This document shows, in pieces, positions 7,148 through 13,479 of a stretch of 17,674 nucleotides of DNA; positions within the stretch are counted from its first letter, which is position 1, and each line of letters opens with the position of its first letter. The stretch covers positions 1 to 17,674 of the forward strand of contig JAKAVH010000053.1 in the NCBI GenBank assembly GCA_021827545.1, read 5' to 3'. The position numbers and the translations under genes were made by a program. The notes under the pieces are model-generated. The model made no database searches, had not been told where the DNA came from, and was given only the letters and a program-made list of their open reading frames with translations. The DNA is from Thermoplasmata archaeon (lineage in GTDB: Archaea > Thermoplasmatota > Thermoplasmata > UBA184).

Positions 7148-7306
7148 CTACCGGTGGAGGTGGCCCCGGTGCCAATTGTGCCGCTTCGGGTGACGCGTGA
7201 CCGAGCGGTTCGTCCGCTGGATCACCCACGCGGGCACTCGCCGGTTGGTGTTCACCACCCGGAACAGTCGGATCTTTCGGGCCAAGGACTTTCTACGATT
7301 CGCCAC
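7148..7306 (-). CDS. rpl39e: Large-subunit ribosomal protein L39e (very short gene)
   Basis: Translating the minus strand from GTG at 7306 gives a 52-residue, highly basic protein. It starts ANRRKSLARKIRLFRVVNTN, continues RRVPAWVIQRTNRSVTRHPK and ends RHNWHRGHLHR before a TAG stop. The family is normally 51-52 residues, and the central VPxWVxxRTxR and the RHNWHR end are diagnostic. L39e lines the polypeptide exit tunnel. A purine-rich GAGGTG lies just upstream of the GTG as a ribosome-binding site. It lies between the PDCD5-like and L31e genes, the usual archaeal neighbours. Its small size and GTG start make it easy to miss. Confidence 0.95.
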   Translation of the reverse strand: MANRRKSLARKIRLFRVVNTNRRVPAWVIQRTNRSVTRHPKRHNWHRGHLHR

Positions 7307-7321
7307 GCTCCCACCTCACCC

Positions 7322-7681
7322 TCATCGCCGCGTGATGCGAATCTCCCGACGGTCGGGCATCAGCCGCTCGAGCAGCGCACGGAGCATCGCGTCGTCCACG
7401 ACGCGCTGGAGCCGACCCGACGCGGCGAGAGCGAGAAGCTGCTGCTCGATCGATTGCGCCACTTCGGGCTTCGCGAGTCGGATCCGCCCGAGCCGCTCGC
7501 GCGCTTCGGGCGTCAAGATGCGCCGCAGCGCCTCGGCCCGCTCGGCCTCGCGCCGGTCGAGCTCGGCTTGCTGCTGGGCGTACGCGTTCGCCACGCCGGG
7601 AGCGCTCGCTGCCTGCATCTGCTGCAGCTCGCGCAACCGCCGCTGCCGAAGCTCGTGGAGTTCGTCGTCGGCTGTCGACAT
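7322..7681 (-). CDS. PDCD5/TFAR19-family DNA-binding protein
   Basis: 119 residues, the typical length of archaeal PDCD5-like proteins such as MTH1615. The N-terminus is a charged helix (DELHELRQRRLRELQQMQ). It is followed by a linker and then the conserved three-helix core with ILTPEARERLGRIRLAKPEVA (cited partly) and QQLLALAASGRL. Members bind nucleic acid, and their cellular role in archaea is unsettled. The gene is second in the operon after S19e and 15 bp before L39e, the conserved context of this family. The ATG at 7681 is the only reasonable start. Confidence 0.88.
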   Translation of the reverse strand: MSTADDELHELRQRRLRELQQMQAASAPGVANAYAQQQAELDRREAERAEALRRILTPEARERLGRIRLAKPEVAQSIEQQLLALAASGRLQRVVDDAMLRALLERLMPDRREIRITRR

Positions 7682-7713
7682 CGCTCATCCCTCGCGTCCT
7701 TTCCGATTGGGGC

Positions 7714-8169
7714 TCAGAGGTACTTAGCCAACTCGGGACGGCTCTTCGAGAGGTCGGTGAGCAGTTCCTTGGCGGCCGCCGTCAGGAGCCGTTCGCCTTC
7801 GGGGCTGATCCGCCGGCCCTGGCCCCGATACGGCTGGACCAGGCCCGATCGCTCGAGCTGCTGAAGGATCTCGCGGGCGATCGAGCGCGACCCGGCGCGG
7901 GAGTGGTACGGGGCGGACCCTCGGTCGCGGCGGCCGCCGTACTGGTAGGCGAGTCGGGTGGATCCGATCGGTCCGGCGAGCGACACCTTTCGCAGAACGG
8001 CCGCGGTTCGGACGTACCACCAATCTTCCTGCGTCGGGCTCCGTTGGCGGTGAACTCCGGTCTTCACGAACGCCGCCCACGGGGGGGGAGCGATGCCCGG
8101 CCGCCGCTTCAGCTCGGCGGCGACCTTCGAGACAAGCAATCCCGCGGGAACGTCGTACGCGTGAGTCAT
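7714..8169 (-). CDS. rps19e: Small-subunit ribosomal protein S19e
   Basis: 151 residues, the usual S19e length. The protein starts MTHAYDVPAGLLVSKVAAEL. It carries PPPWAAFVKTGVHRQRSP, DWWYVRTAAVLRKVSLAGPI and the C-terminal winged-helix part with GSRSIAREILQQLERSGLV and GRRISPEGERLL. S19e is an archaeal/eukaryotic protein of the 30S head needed for subunit maturation. The ATG at 8169 was chosen by homology and because a strong TATA box is centred about 31 bp upstream; the open frame to 8760 is antisense to the MocA gene. This is the first gene of the five-gene translation operon. Confidence 0.93.
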   Translation of the reverse strand: MTHAYDVPAGLLVSKVAAELKRRPGIAPPPWAAFVKTGVHRQRSPTQEDWWYVRTAAVLRKVSLAGPIGSTRLAYQYGGRRDRGSAPYHSRAGSRSIAREILQQLERSGLVQPYRGQGRRISPEGERLLTAAAKELLTDLSKSRPELAKYL

Positions 8170-8195
8170 GCCGGCGGCCGCCCACAAGGACCGGG

Positions 8196-8204
8196 TATTT
8201 AAAT
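8196..8204 (-). promoter_or_regulatory. TATA box of the S19e-PDCD5-L39e-L31e-aIF6 operon, possibly shared with mocA
   Basis: ATTTAAATA on the minus strand is the clearest A/T island in the 87-bp gap between S19e and the divergent MocA gene. It is about 31 bp upstream of the S19e ATG. The core is nearly palindromic, so it could also serve the plus-strand operon, with a start near 8227. Confidence 0.65.
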
Positions 8205-8226
8205 CCGGGGGGCGTGCGGACGCTCT

Positions 8227-8245
8227 GGCCGTCAGGACGACGGCC
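8227..8245 (+). repeat. Perfect stem-loop in the leader of the molybdenum-enzyme operon
   Basis: GGCCGTC (8227-8233) and GACGGCC (8239-8245) form a 7-bp perfect stem with the 5-base loop AGGAC. It lies 11 bp before the ATG at 8257 and close to the start predicted from the TATA box near 8200. It could be an RNA hairpin or an operator. Confidence 0.45.
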
Positions 8246-8256
8246 CCGGGGGCACC

Positions 8257-8868
8257 ATGGGGACCAGTGCGATCTTGCTGAGCGGCGGCCGCTCCGCCCG
8301 GTTCGGAGGGTTCCCGAAGGCGGCCCTGGATCTCGGAGGCCGGCCGGCGATCGCCCGAATGGCCGACGTCGCGGAGGAGCTGGGCTTCGATCCGGTGATC
8401 GCGGTCGCCGGAGCGCACGTTTCGGAGGTCCGGCAGTGCCTGGCCGGCACGCGCGCCGAAGTCGTCGAATCGTCGCACTGGAGCGAAGGGCGCACGGCAT
8501 CCGTCCAGGACGCGCTTCGAGCGGTGCCGCCGGCGCAGGATGTCCTGCTCTGGCCCGTCGACCATCCGCTGGTCCGTTCGGAGACAATTGAGCGGCTGAT
8601 CGCGGCCCGAGACTTGGATCCTCTCGCCGTGTGGTTCATTCCGGAGTGGGAAGGGCACGGGGGCCATCCGGTACTCTGGCGACCCGCGGTCCGCCCGGCC
8701 GTGCTGGCGCTTTCTCCCTCGGCTCCGCTGCGATCTCTCCTTCCGTACTTCGGCCCGCAAGTGCGTCGCGTGCCGACCGTGGACCCGGGCGTGGCCGAGC
8801 CGATCGACACGCCGTTCGCCTATGAATCGGCGATGCGGCGGACCCTCAACGAGCGGCGGCGCGGATGA
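8257..8868 (+). CDS. MocA/MobA-like molybdopterin nucleotidyltransferase
   Basis: 203 residues. The nucleotidyltransferase signature LSGGRSARFGGFPK is at 8-21, SEGRTASVQDALRAVPPAQD at 76-95, the metal-site PVDHP at 100-104 and GHGGHPV at 133-139. This order is typical of MocA, which adds CMP to molybdopterin; MobA adds GMP. Enzymes of the xanthine oxidase family usually need the CMP form, so MocA is the better guess, but specificity cannot be proven from sequence. The gene heads an operon ending in the hydroxylase subunits and overlaps xdhC by four bases (ATGA). It is divergent from S19e. Confidence 0.8.
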   Translation: MGTSAILLSGGRSARFGGFPKAALDLGGRPAIARMADVAEELGFDPVIAVAGAHVSEVRQCLAGTRAEVVESSHWSEGRTASVQDALRAVPPAQDVLLWPVDHPLVRSETIERLIAARDLDPLAVWFIPEWEGHGGHPVLWRPAVRPAVLALSPSAPLRSLLPYFGPQVRRVPTVDPGVAEPIDTPFAYESAMRRTLNERRRG

Positions 8869-9722
8869 AGCGAGCGGTGGCCCGGGAGGCCGTTCGCCTG
8901 ATGGACGCTCACCAGCCGTACGCCCGGGCCACGGTGGTCCGAGCGGCCGGTTCCGTGCCCGGCAAGGTCGGCAGTTCGATGATCGTGCGCCCGGACGGCT
9001 CGAGCGTGGGCACGGTGGGCGGAGCGGCGCTGGAGGAGCGGGTTCGGGCGCTGTGCCGGCGCGCGATCGAGACTCGCGAAGGCTCGCTCCATCACTTCAC
9101 GTTGCAGCCGGGCCGAAAGGACGGGCTTCCGTCGATGTGCGGGGGAGCGGTCGACGTCGCGATCGAGTACGTGCCGGCGACGCCGAACGTCCTCTTGTGG
9201 GGGGGCGGCCACGTCTCCCAGGCGATCGCCCGGCTCTTGCCAGTACTGGAGTACGACTACTCGGTGGCCGACGACCGACCGGAATGGATCACGGCCGAGC
9301 GGTTTCCCGAGGCCGATCGCCGGATCGTGGCCTCCCCCGAACAAGTCTGGGAACAGCTCGACCCCGGCTCGTTCACCCATGTCTACCTGCTCGGCTACGA
9401 CGCCCAGAAGGATCGCGAACTGCTCTACCAGACGTTGCCCCGCTGCCGCGGGTACATCGGACTGATCGCCAGCGAGACGAAACGTCGCCGGATCTTCGCC
9501 TCGCTCCGGGCACGGGGGGTGGCTGACGCGGAACTTCGCCGGGTCCACTCTCCGATCGGCCTCGCGATCGGAGCCGAAACCCCCGCCGAGATCGCGGTCA
9601 GCGTCGTGGCCGAAATGGTCGCGCTCGCCCACCCCGAGCGCTTACCTACTCGTGCACGTTCTCGATCGGCGCATGCCGGGCGCGCGTCGGATCCGGTTCG
9701 GGCTGAACGGCCATCCGGTTGA
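8865..9722 (+). CDS. xdhC: XdhC/CoxI-family molybdenum enzyme maturation protein
   Basis: 285 residues. The N-terminal XdhC_CoxI domain has VVRAAGSVPGKVGSSMIV (about 24-41), GTVGGAALEERV (49-60) and the MCGGAVDVAIEYV motif (91-103) with its conserved cysteine. The C-terminal XdhC_C Rossmann domain has LLWGGGHVSQAIA (110-122) and YIGLIASETKRRRIF (cited partly). XdhC proteins bind the molybdenum cofactor, protect it and help add the sulfido ligand before insertion into xanthine-dehydrogenase-type enzymes. The frame overlaps the next gene by up to 71 bp. The last ~30 residues are Arg/Ser-rich and probably unconserved. The position between mocA and the structural genes fits a dedicated chaperone. 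Confidence 0.87.
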   Translation: MKRAVAREAVRLMDAHQPYARATVVRAAGSVPGKVGSSMIVRPDGSSVGTVGGAALEERVRALCRRAIETREGSLHHFTLQPGRKDGLPSMCGGAVDVAIEYVPATPNVLLWGGGHVSQAIARLLPVLEYDYSVADDRPEWITAERFPEADRRIVASPEQVWEQLDPGSFTHVYLLGYDAQKDRELLYQTLPRCRGYIGLIASETKRRRIFASLRARGVADAELRRVHSPIGLAIGAETPAEIAVSVVAEMVALAHPERLPTRARSRSAHAGRASDPVRAERPSG

Positions 9723-10152
9723 GGTCACCGCTCCGCCGGAGCGGATTCTGCTGGACCTTTTGCGCGACGATCTGCGACTCACGGGATCGAAGCGAGGGTG
9801 CGACTTGGGCACGTGCGGATGCTGCACGGTCCTCGTCGACGGCCGGCCGACGTTGAGCTGCCTCACGCTGGTCCATCTGGTCGAAGGGCGGGAGGTCATG
9901 ACCATCGAAGGGATCGCTTCCCCCCACGAGCTGCACCCGGTGCAGCGGGCGTTTGTCGAGCACGGGGCGACCCAGTGTGGCTTTTGCACGCCCGGGTTCA
10001 TCCTGTCGGCTGTGGCGTTGCTCCGGGAGAACCCGCAGCCGACGCGAGCGCAGATCGTCCGGGCGATTTCGGGGAATCTCTGCCGGTGCACCGGTTACAC
10101 CAAGATCGTCGAAGCGATCGAAGCGGCGAGCCGGGCCGGGGGTGCCGGATGA
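9652..10152 (+). CDS. hcrC: Molybdenum hydroxylase 2Fe-2S subunit (HcrC/CoxS-like)
   Basis: 166 residues from GTG at 9652; ATG at 9673 is equally possible and removes seven residues. The plant-ferredoxin-type cluster has C50, C55, C58 and C70 in GCDLGTCGCCTVLVDG...SC. The second, alpha-helical cluster domain has C109, C112, C144 and C146 in QCGFCTPG and GNLCRCTGY. This is the complete ligand set of the small subunit of xanthine oxidase-family enzymes, which passes electrons between the molybdenum site and flavin. The name is assigned from the HBCR-like FAD subunit downstream. The stop overlaps the large-subunit ATG (10149-10152). Confidence 0.88.
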   Translation: MHVLDRRMPGARRIRFGLNGHPVEVTAPPERILLDLLRDDLRLTGSKRGCDLGTCGCCTVLVDGRPTLSCLTLVHLVEGREVMTIEGIASPHELHPVQRAFVEHGATQCGFCTPGFILSAVALLRENPQPTRAQIVRAISGNLCRCTGYTKIVEAIEAASRAGGAG

Positions 10153-10499
10153 GCAGCGGCCCGCTCCGTTCCGCCGCTCCCGCCGCGATGCGACTGCTCG
10201 GCGGCCGGATCCCGTACGTCGAAGGGCCGCTCAAGGTGACGGGACGGGCCGAGTACACGGACGATCTCGCGCGGCCCGGCATGCTGGTCGGCAAGCTCCT
10301 CCGCAGCCCGTGGCCGCACGCCCGGATCCGTTCGATCGACGTGCGCGAAGCGCGGGGGATGCCCGGCGTCTTCGCGGTGCTGACGGGCGATCGGTACCCG
10401 ACGCCGTTTGGGGTCCTGCCGATCACGCGCGACGAGACCGCGCTCGCGGTCGAGAAGGTCCGCTACATCGGCGATATCGTCGCGGCGGTGGCGGCCTAG
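10149..10499 (+). CDS. hcrA: Large (molybdopterin) subunit, N-terminal piece ending at an in-frame TAG
   Basis: 116 residues of the a/b hammerhead domain that begins the large subunit. Visible are GGRIPYVEGPLKVTGRAEYT, DLARPGMLVGKLLRSPWPHA and GVFAVLTG, ending in VEKVRYIGDIVAAVAA just before TAG (10497-10499). In the family this last segment normally runs on through a Glu/Asp-rich turn into TAExALxxIxVxxEPLP. That continuation is present immediately downstream in the same frame. The stop therefore cuts through a folded domain, and this fragment is unlikely to work alone. ATG at 10149 overlaps the hcrC stop. Read through the TAG, the protein would be 779 residues plus stop, a normal HcrA length. 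Confidence 0.8.
   Translation: MSSGPLRSAAPAAMRLLGGRIPYVEGPLKVTGRAEYTDDLARPGMLVGKLLRSPWPHARIRSIDVREARGMPGVFAVLTGDRYPTPFGVLPITRDETALAVEKVRYIGDIVAAVAA
10497..10499 (+). other. In-frame amber codon interrupting the large subunit
   Basis: The codons run GTG GCG GCC TAG GAG GAG GTC ACG GCG GAG, reading VAA-stop-EEVTAE. No insertion or deletion is needed to join the two halves. A single G-to-T change from GAG (Glu) would explain it. The bases around it happen to form an SD-like AGGAGGTCAC. Confidence 0.9.
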
Positions 10500-10523
10500 G
10501 AGGAGGTCACGGCGGAGCGCGCC

Positions 10524-12488
10524 TTGGCGACGATCCGGGTCGACGCCGAGCCGCTCCCCGAGTACACCGATCCTCGGGTCGGGCTTCGCCCCGTCGACGA
10601 GCCGATCCACCGCCGGGGATTGAACGGGACGAACATCCAGAAGGAGGTCCGGCAGCATTTTGGGGATGTCGACGCCGCCTTCGCCCAGGCCCCCGTGACG
10701 GTCCGGGTCCATGGATCGTTCGCGGGCGTGACGCACGCGTTCACGGAACCCCTCGTAACGTTGGCCGAAGCGACGCCCAACGGGCGCCTGACCGTTTGGA
10801 GCGCGACCCAGGTGCCGCACTACCTGCACCGGACGTTGAGCGAGGTTCTCGGGATCCCGATGCACCGGATTCGGGTGATCAAACCGGAAGTCGGCGGGGG
10901 CTTTGGAGGAAAGTCGGATCCGCTGCCGCACGAGATCGTTTGCGCGGCGCTCGCGATCGAATCGGGCCGACCGGTGAAGATGCTCCTCGACCGGGAAGAG
11001 GTGTTCTACACGAACCACGGCCGCCATCCGACGGAGAACGACGTCCGCATCGCCTTCGATGCCGAGGGGCGGCTCCTGGGGTACGACATCGAGGCGGTGA
11101 TCGACGGCGGCGCGTGGAGCTCGTTCGGTACGGTCACCACGTACTACAACGGAGTGCTCGCGATGGGACCGTACCGGGTGCCGAACTTCCGGTACGTCGG
11201 CCACCGGGTCTACACGAACAAGCCCCCGTCCGGAGCGATGCGCGCGCACGGCGGCACGAACATCCGCTACAGCGTCGAAGTCGCGTTCGATGAGGCGGCG
11301 GAGCAGCTCGGCATCGACCCGTTCGAGCTCCGGGCCCGAAACGCCCTGCCCCCGAACTCCGACACGATCAACCAATTCCACATCTCTTCGACGAGCTTCC
11401 TCCGATGCCTCGAAGCCGTCCGCGAGCGCAGCGGCTGGGCGTCGAAGTTCCGCCAACTCCCGTACGGGAAAGGGATCGGACTCGGCTGCGGCTTCTATAT
11501 CTCGGGATCGAACAGCCCGATCCACTTCACGCCGAAGATGCCTCAGTCGACCGTTCACCTCAAGGCCGACATGGACGGCGGGATCACCGTTCACTCGATG
11601 CAGGCCGACATCGGCCAAGGGTCGAACACGCTGCTCGCCGCGATCGTCGCCGAAGTCCTCGGCGTCGACCTCGACCGGGTGCACGTCCACCCGGTCGATT
11701 CGGACGTTAGTCCGGTCGATCTCGGCAGCTACTCGAGTCGGGTGGAGTTCATGATGGGCAATGCCGCTCGCCAAGCCGCCGAGGCGATGCGCGCGCGGCT
11801 CGTCCGGGCCGCGGCCGAACTCCTTGGGGCGCCGGCGGAACGGATCGAGGTCGGTCACGAGCGGTTCTTCTGGCCCGAGGACCCGGCCCGATCGGTGAGC
11901 TTCCTCGAGGCGCTGCACAAGGCGATGGAGGCGGAAGGGGCCCTACAGAGCTCCGGCTCCTTCACCTCGAAGCCGATGGGCGGCTCGTTTAAGGGCGCCC
12001 GAGCGGGAACGGCCCCGGCGTATTCGTTCGCCGCCTACGTCGCGGAGGTCGAGGTGGATGTGGAGACCGGCGTCTACCGTCCGACGCACATCTATGCGGC
12101 GTTCGACTGCGGGCGCCCGTTGAACCGGCTCGCCGTCGAAGGCCAGATCGAGGGGTCGATCCACATGGGCCTTGGGCAGTTCATGGGAGAGACGATGAAC
12201 TATCGCGGGGCGCGCTTGCTCAACCCCGCCCTCCTCGACTACAAGATCCCGATGCCCGAGCAGATGCCCGAGATCGACGTGCTCCTCGTCGGCGACGATG
12301 ACCCGGACGGGCCGTTCGGGGCGAAGGAAGCCGGGGAGGGCCCGCTGGTCGCGACGCTACCGGCCATGGCGAACGCTCTCTACGACGCGGTGGGGGTCCG
12401 CTTCTATCGGCTGCCGGTGACCCCGGACGTCGTTTGGAAGGGAATCCAGGGCCGCCGGGCCGCGGCTCGGCGATGGAAGGGAAACTAG
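10524..12488 (+). CDS. hcrA: Molybdopterin-binding large subunit, main part (4-hydroxybenzoyl-CoA reductase-like)
   Basis: 654 residues if begun at the TTG at 10524; homology starts at 10500, in frame with the upstream piece. Numbered from the full start at 10149, the cofactor motifs are GGGFGGK (249-255), PPSGAMRAHG (359-368), DIGQGSNT (487-494), YSSRVEFMMGNAAR (about 528-541) and GAKEAGEG (724-731), which carries the probable catalytic glutamate (E727). The NKPPSGAMRAHGGTN loop and the HcrB-type partner favour the 4-hydroxybenzoyl-CoA reductase group. The AYxCSFR loop of CO dehydrogenase is absent. An AGGAGG lies 16-17 bases before the TTG, so internal initiation is conceivable but poorly spaced. 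The gene ends in TAG one base before hcrB. No frameshift or other decay is visible. Confidence 0.85.
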   Translation: MATIRVDAEPLPEYTDPRVGLRPVDEPIHRRGLNGTNIQKEVRQHFGDVDAAFAQAPVTVRVHGSFAGVTHAFTEPLVTLAEATPNGRLTVWSATQVPHYLHRTLSEVLGIPMHRIRVIKPEVGGGFGGKSDPLPHEIVCAALAIESGRPVKMLLDREEVFYTNHGRHPTENDVRIAFDAEGRLLGYDIEAVIDGGAWSSFGTVTTYYNGVLAMGPYRVPNFRYVGHRVYTNKPPSGAMRAHGGTNIRYSVEVAFDEAAEQLGIDPFELRARNALPPNSDTINQFHISSTSFLRCLEAVRERSGWASKFRQLPYGKGIGLGCGFYISGSNSPIHFTPKMPQSTVHLKADMDGGITVHSMQADIGQGSNTLLAAIVAEVLGVDLDRVHVHPVDSDVSPVDLGSYSSRVEFMMGNAARQAAEAMRARLVRAAAELLGAPAERIEVGHERFFWPEDPARSVSFLEALHKAMEAEGALQSSGSFTSKPMGGSFKGARAGTAPAYSFAAYVAEVEVDVETGVYRPTHIYAAFDCGRPLNRLAVEGQIEGSIHMGLGQFMGETMNYRGARLLNPALLDYKIPMPEQMPEIDVLLVGDDDPDGPFGAKEAGEGPLVATLPAMANALYDAVGVRFYRLPVTPDVVWKGIQGRRAAARRWKGN

Positions 12489-12489
12489 G

Positions 12490-13479
12490 ATGCACCTCGA
12501 CCCGTTCGAGCTCCATCGCCCGGCGACGGTGGAGGAGACGGTAGCGCTCGCGCGCGAACTCGCCGGCCGGTTCGATTACCTCGCGGGCGGCACCGACCTC
12601 CTTGCCAACTACAAGATGCACCTCAACGCGAAGCCCCACCTGATCGCCCTCGACCGGCTCGCGCCGCTGCGCGAACGTCGCCTCGACCGGATCGGCGCCA
12701 TGGTGCGGCTCGCGGAGCTGGAGCGGGACGGGGCGATCCGCTCGGCGTACCCCGCCCTCGCCGAAGCGGTCGACCAGGTGGCTACCCCGCTCGTCCGCGC
12801 CAGCGCGACGGTCGGCGGCAACCTGCTCGTAGATACCCGGTGCTTCTTCTTCAACCAGAGCTACTTCTGGCGGGCGAGTCTCGGCTTTTGCCTGAAGGCC
12901 GACGGGGATCGGTGCCACGTCGTTCCCCAGAAGGAGCGATGCTACGCCACGTTCTCGGGGGACTTGGCGCCCGCGCTCCTTGTGTTGGACGCCGAGGTCG
13001 AGATCGTCGGACCCGACGGCCGGCGGCGGATCCCGCTCGCGAGCCTGTACGACGAGGGAGGGGACGGCATCCGTCGCCACCGTCTCGCCCCCGGCGAGTT
13101 CCTCGCGGCCGTGACGCTGCCCGAGGCGGCGCGACGTCGTTCGAGCACATACGCCAAGCTGCGGGTTCGCCCGTCGTTCGACTTTCCCGAACTCGGCGTG
13201 GCCGTTGCCTGCCGCTGGGCCGGTGACCGGCTCGAGCATCTGGCCGTCGCCACCGGGGGCCTCGAAACGTACCCTCGGCGCTGGGACGACGTGACGGCGC
13301 CGTTCGTCGGCCGCCGGGCGTCGAGCGAGCTCTTCCGGGAGGTCGGAGCGGCGATTCGCCCCCGGGTCCGGCCCGTCCATAACACGTTCTTACCGCCCGA
13401 TTACCGCAAGCAGATGACGGAGCTGTTCGTCCGGCGGGCGCTCGAGCGCCTCGCGCCGACGTCCGGAGCCGCCGGATGA
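12490..13479 (+). CDS. hcrB: FAD subunit with extra 4Fe-4S loop (HcrB-like)
   Basis: 329 residues. FAD-binding motifs of the CoxM/xanthine dehydrogenase family are LAGGTDLL (31-38) and ATVGGNLL (106-113). Between them and the rest of the domain sits an insert with four cysteines, C118, C134, C142 and C151 (spacing C-x15-C-x7-C-x8-C). It lies in a context (DTRCFFFNQSYFWR, GFCLKADGDRCHV, KERCYATFSGDLAPALL) that matches the loop binding the additional 4Fe-4S cluster in HcrB of 4-hydroxybenzoyl-CoA reductase, with the same spacing as I recall from the Thauera enzyme. CO and xanthine dehydrogenases lack this insert. The extra cluster lets the enzyme pass low-potential electrons for reductive dehydroxylation. 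A CO-dehydrogenase-like C-terminal domain follows. The stop overlaps the next ATG (13476-13479). Confidence 0.88.
   Translation: MHLDPFELHRPATVEETVALARELAGRFDYLAGGTDLLANYKMHLNAKPHLIALDRLAPLRERRLDRIGAMVRLAELERDGAIRSAYPALAEAVDQVATPLVRASATVGGNLLVDTRCFFFNQSYFWRASLGFCLKADGDRCHVVPQKERCYATFSGDLAPALLVLDAEVEIVGPDGRRRIPLASLYDEGGDGIRRHRLAPGEFLAAVTLPEAARRRSSTYAKLRVRPSFDFPELGVAVACRWAGDRLEHLAVATGGLETYPRRWDDVTAPFVGRRASSELFREVGAAIRPRVRPVHNTFLPPDYRKQMTELFVRRALERLAPTSGAAG

Noticed and set aside
10095..11918. 607-residue minus-strand open frame over the large subunit
   Set aside because: It is antisense to hcrA, with Arg/Asp/Val-rich low-complexity composition and no recognisable domain.
10497..12488. Genome-wide reading of TAG as pyrrolysine
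   Set aside because: TAG terminates at least seven genes here at positions matching family lengths, including the end of the same subunit. Local recoding stays possible but is not supported.
10149..13479. Annotation as aerobic CO dehydrogenase (CoxSLM)
   Set aside because: The large subunit lacks the AYxCSFR active-site loop, and the FAD subunit has the HcrB-type four-cysteine insert.
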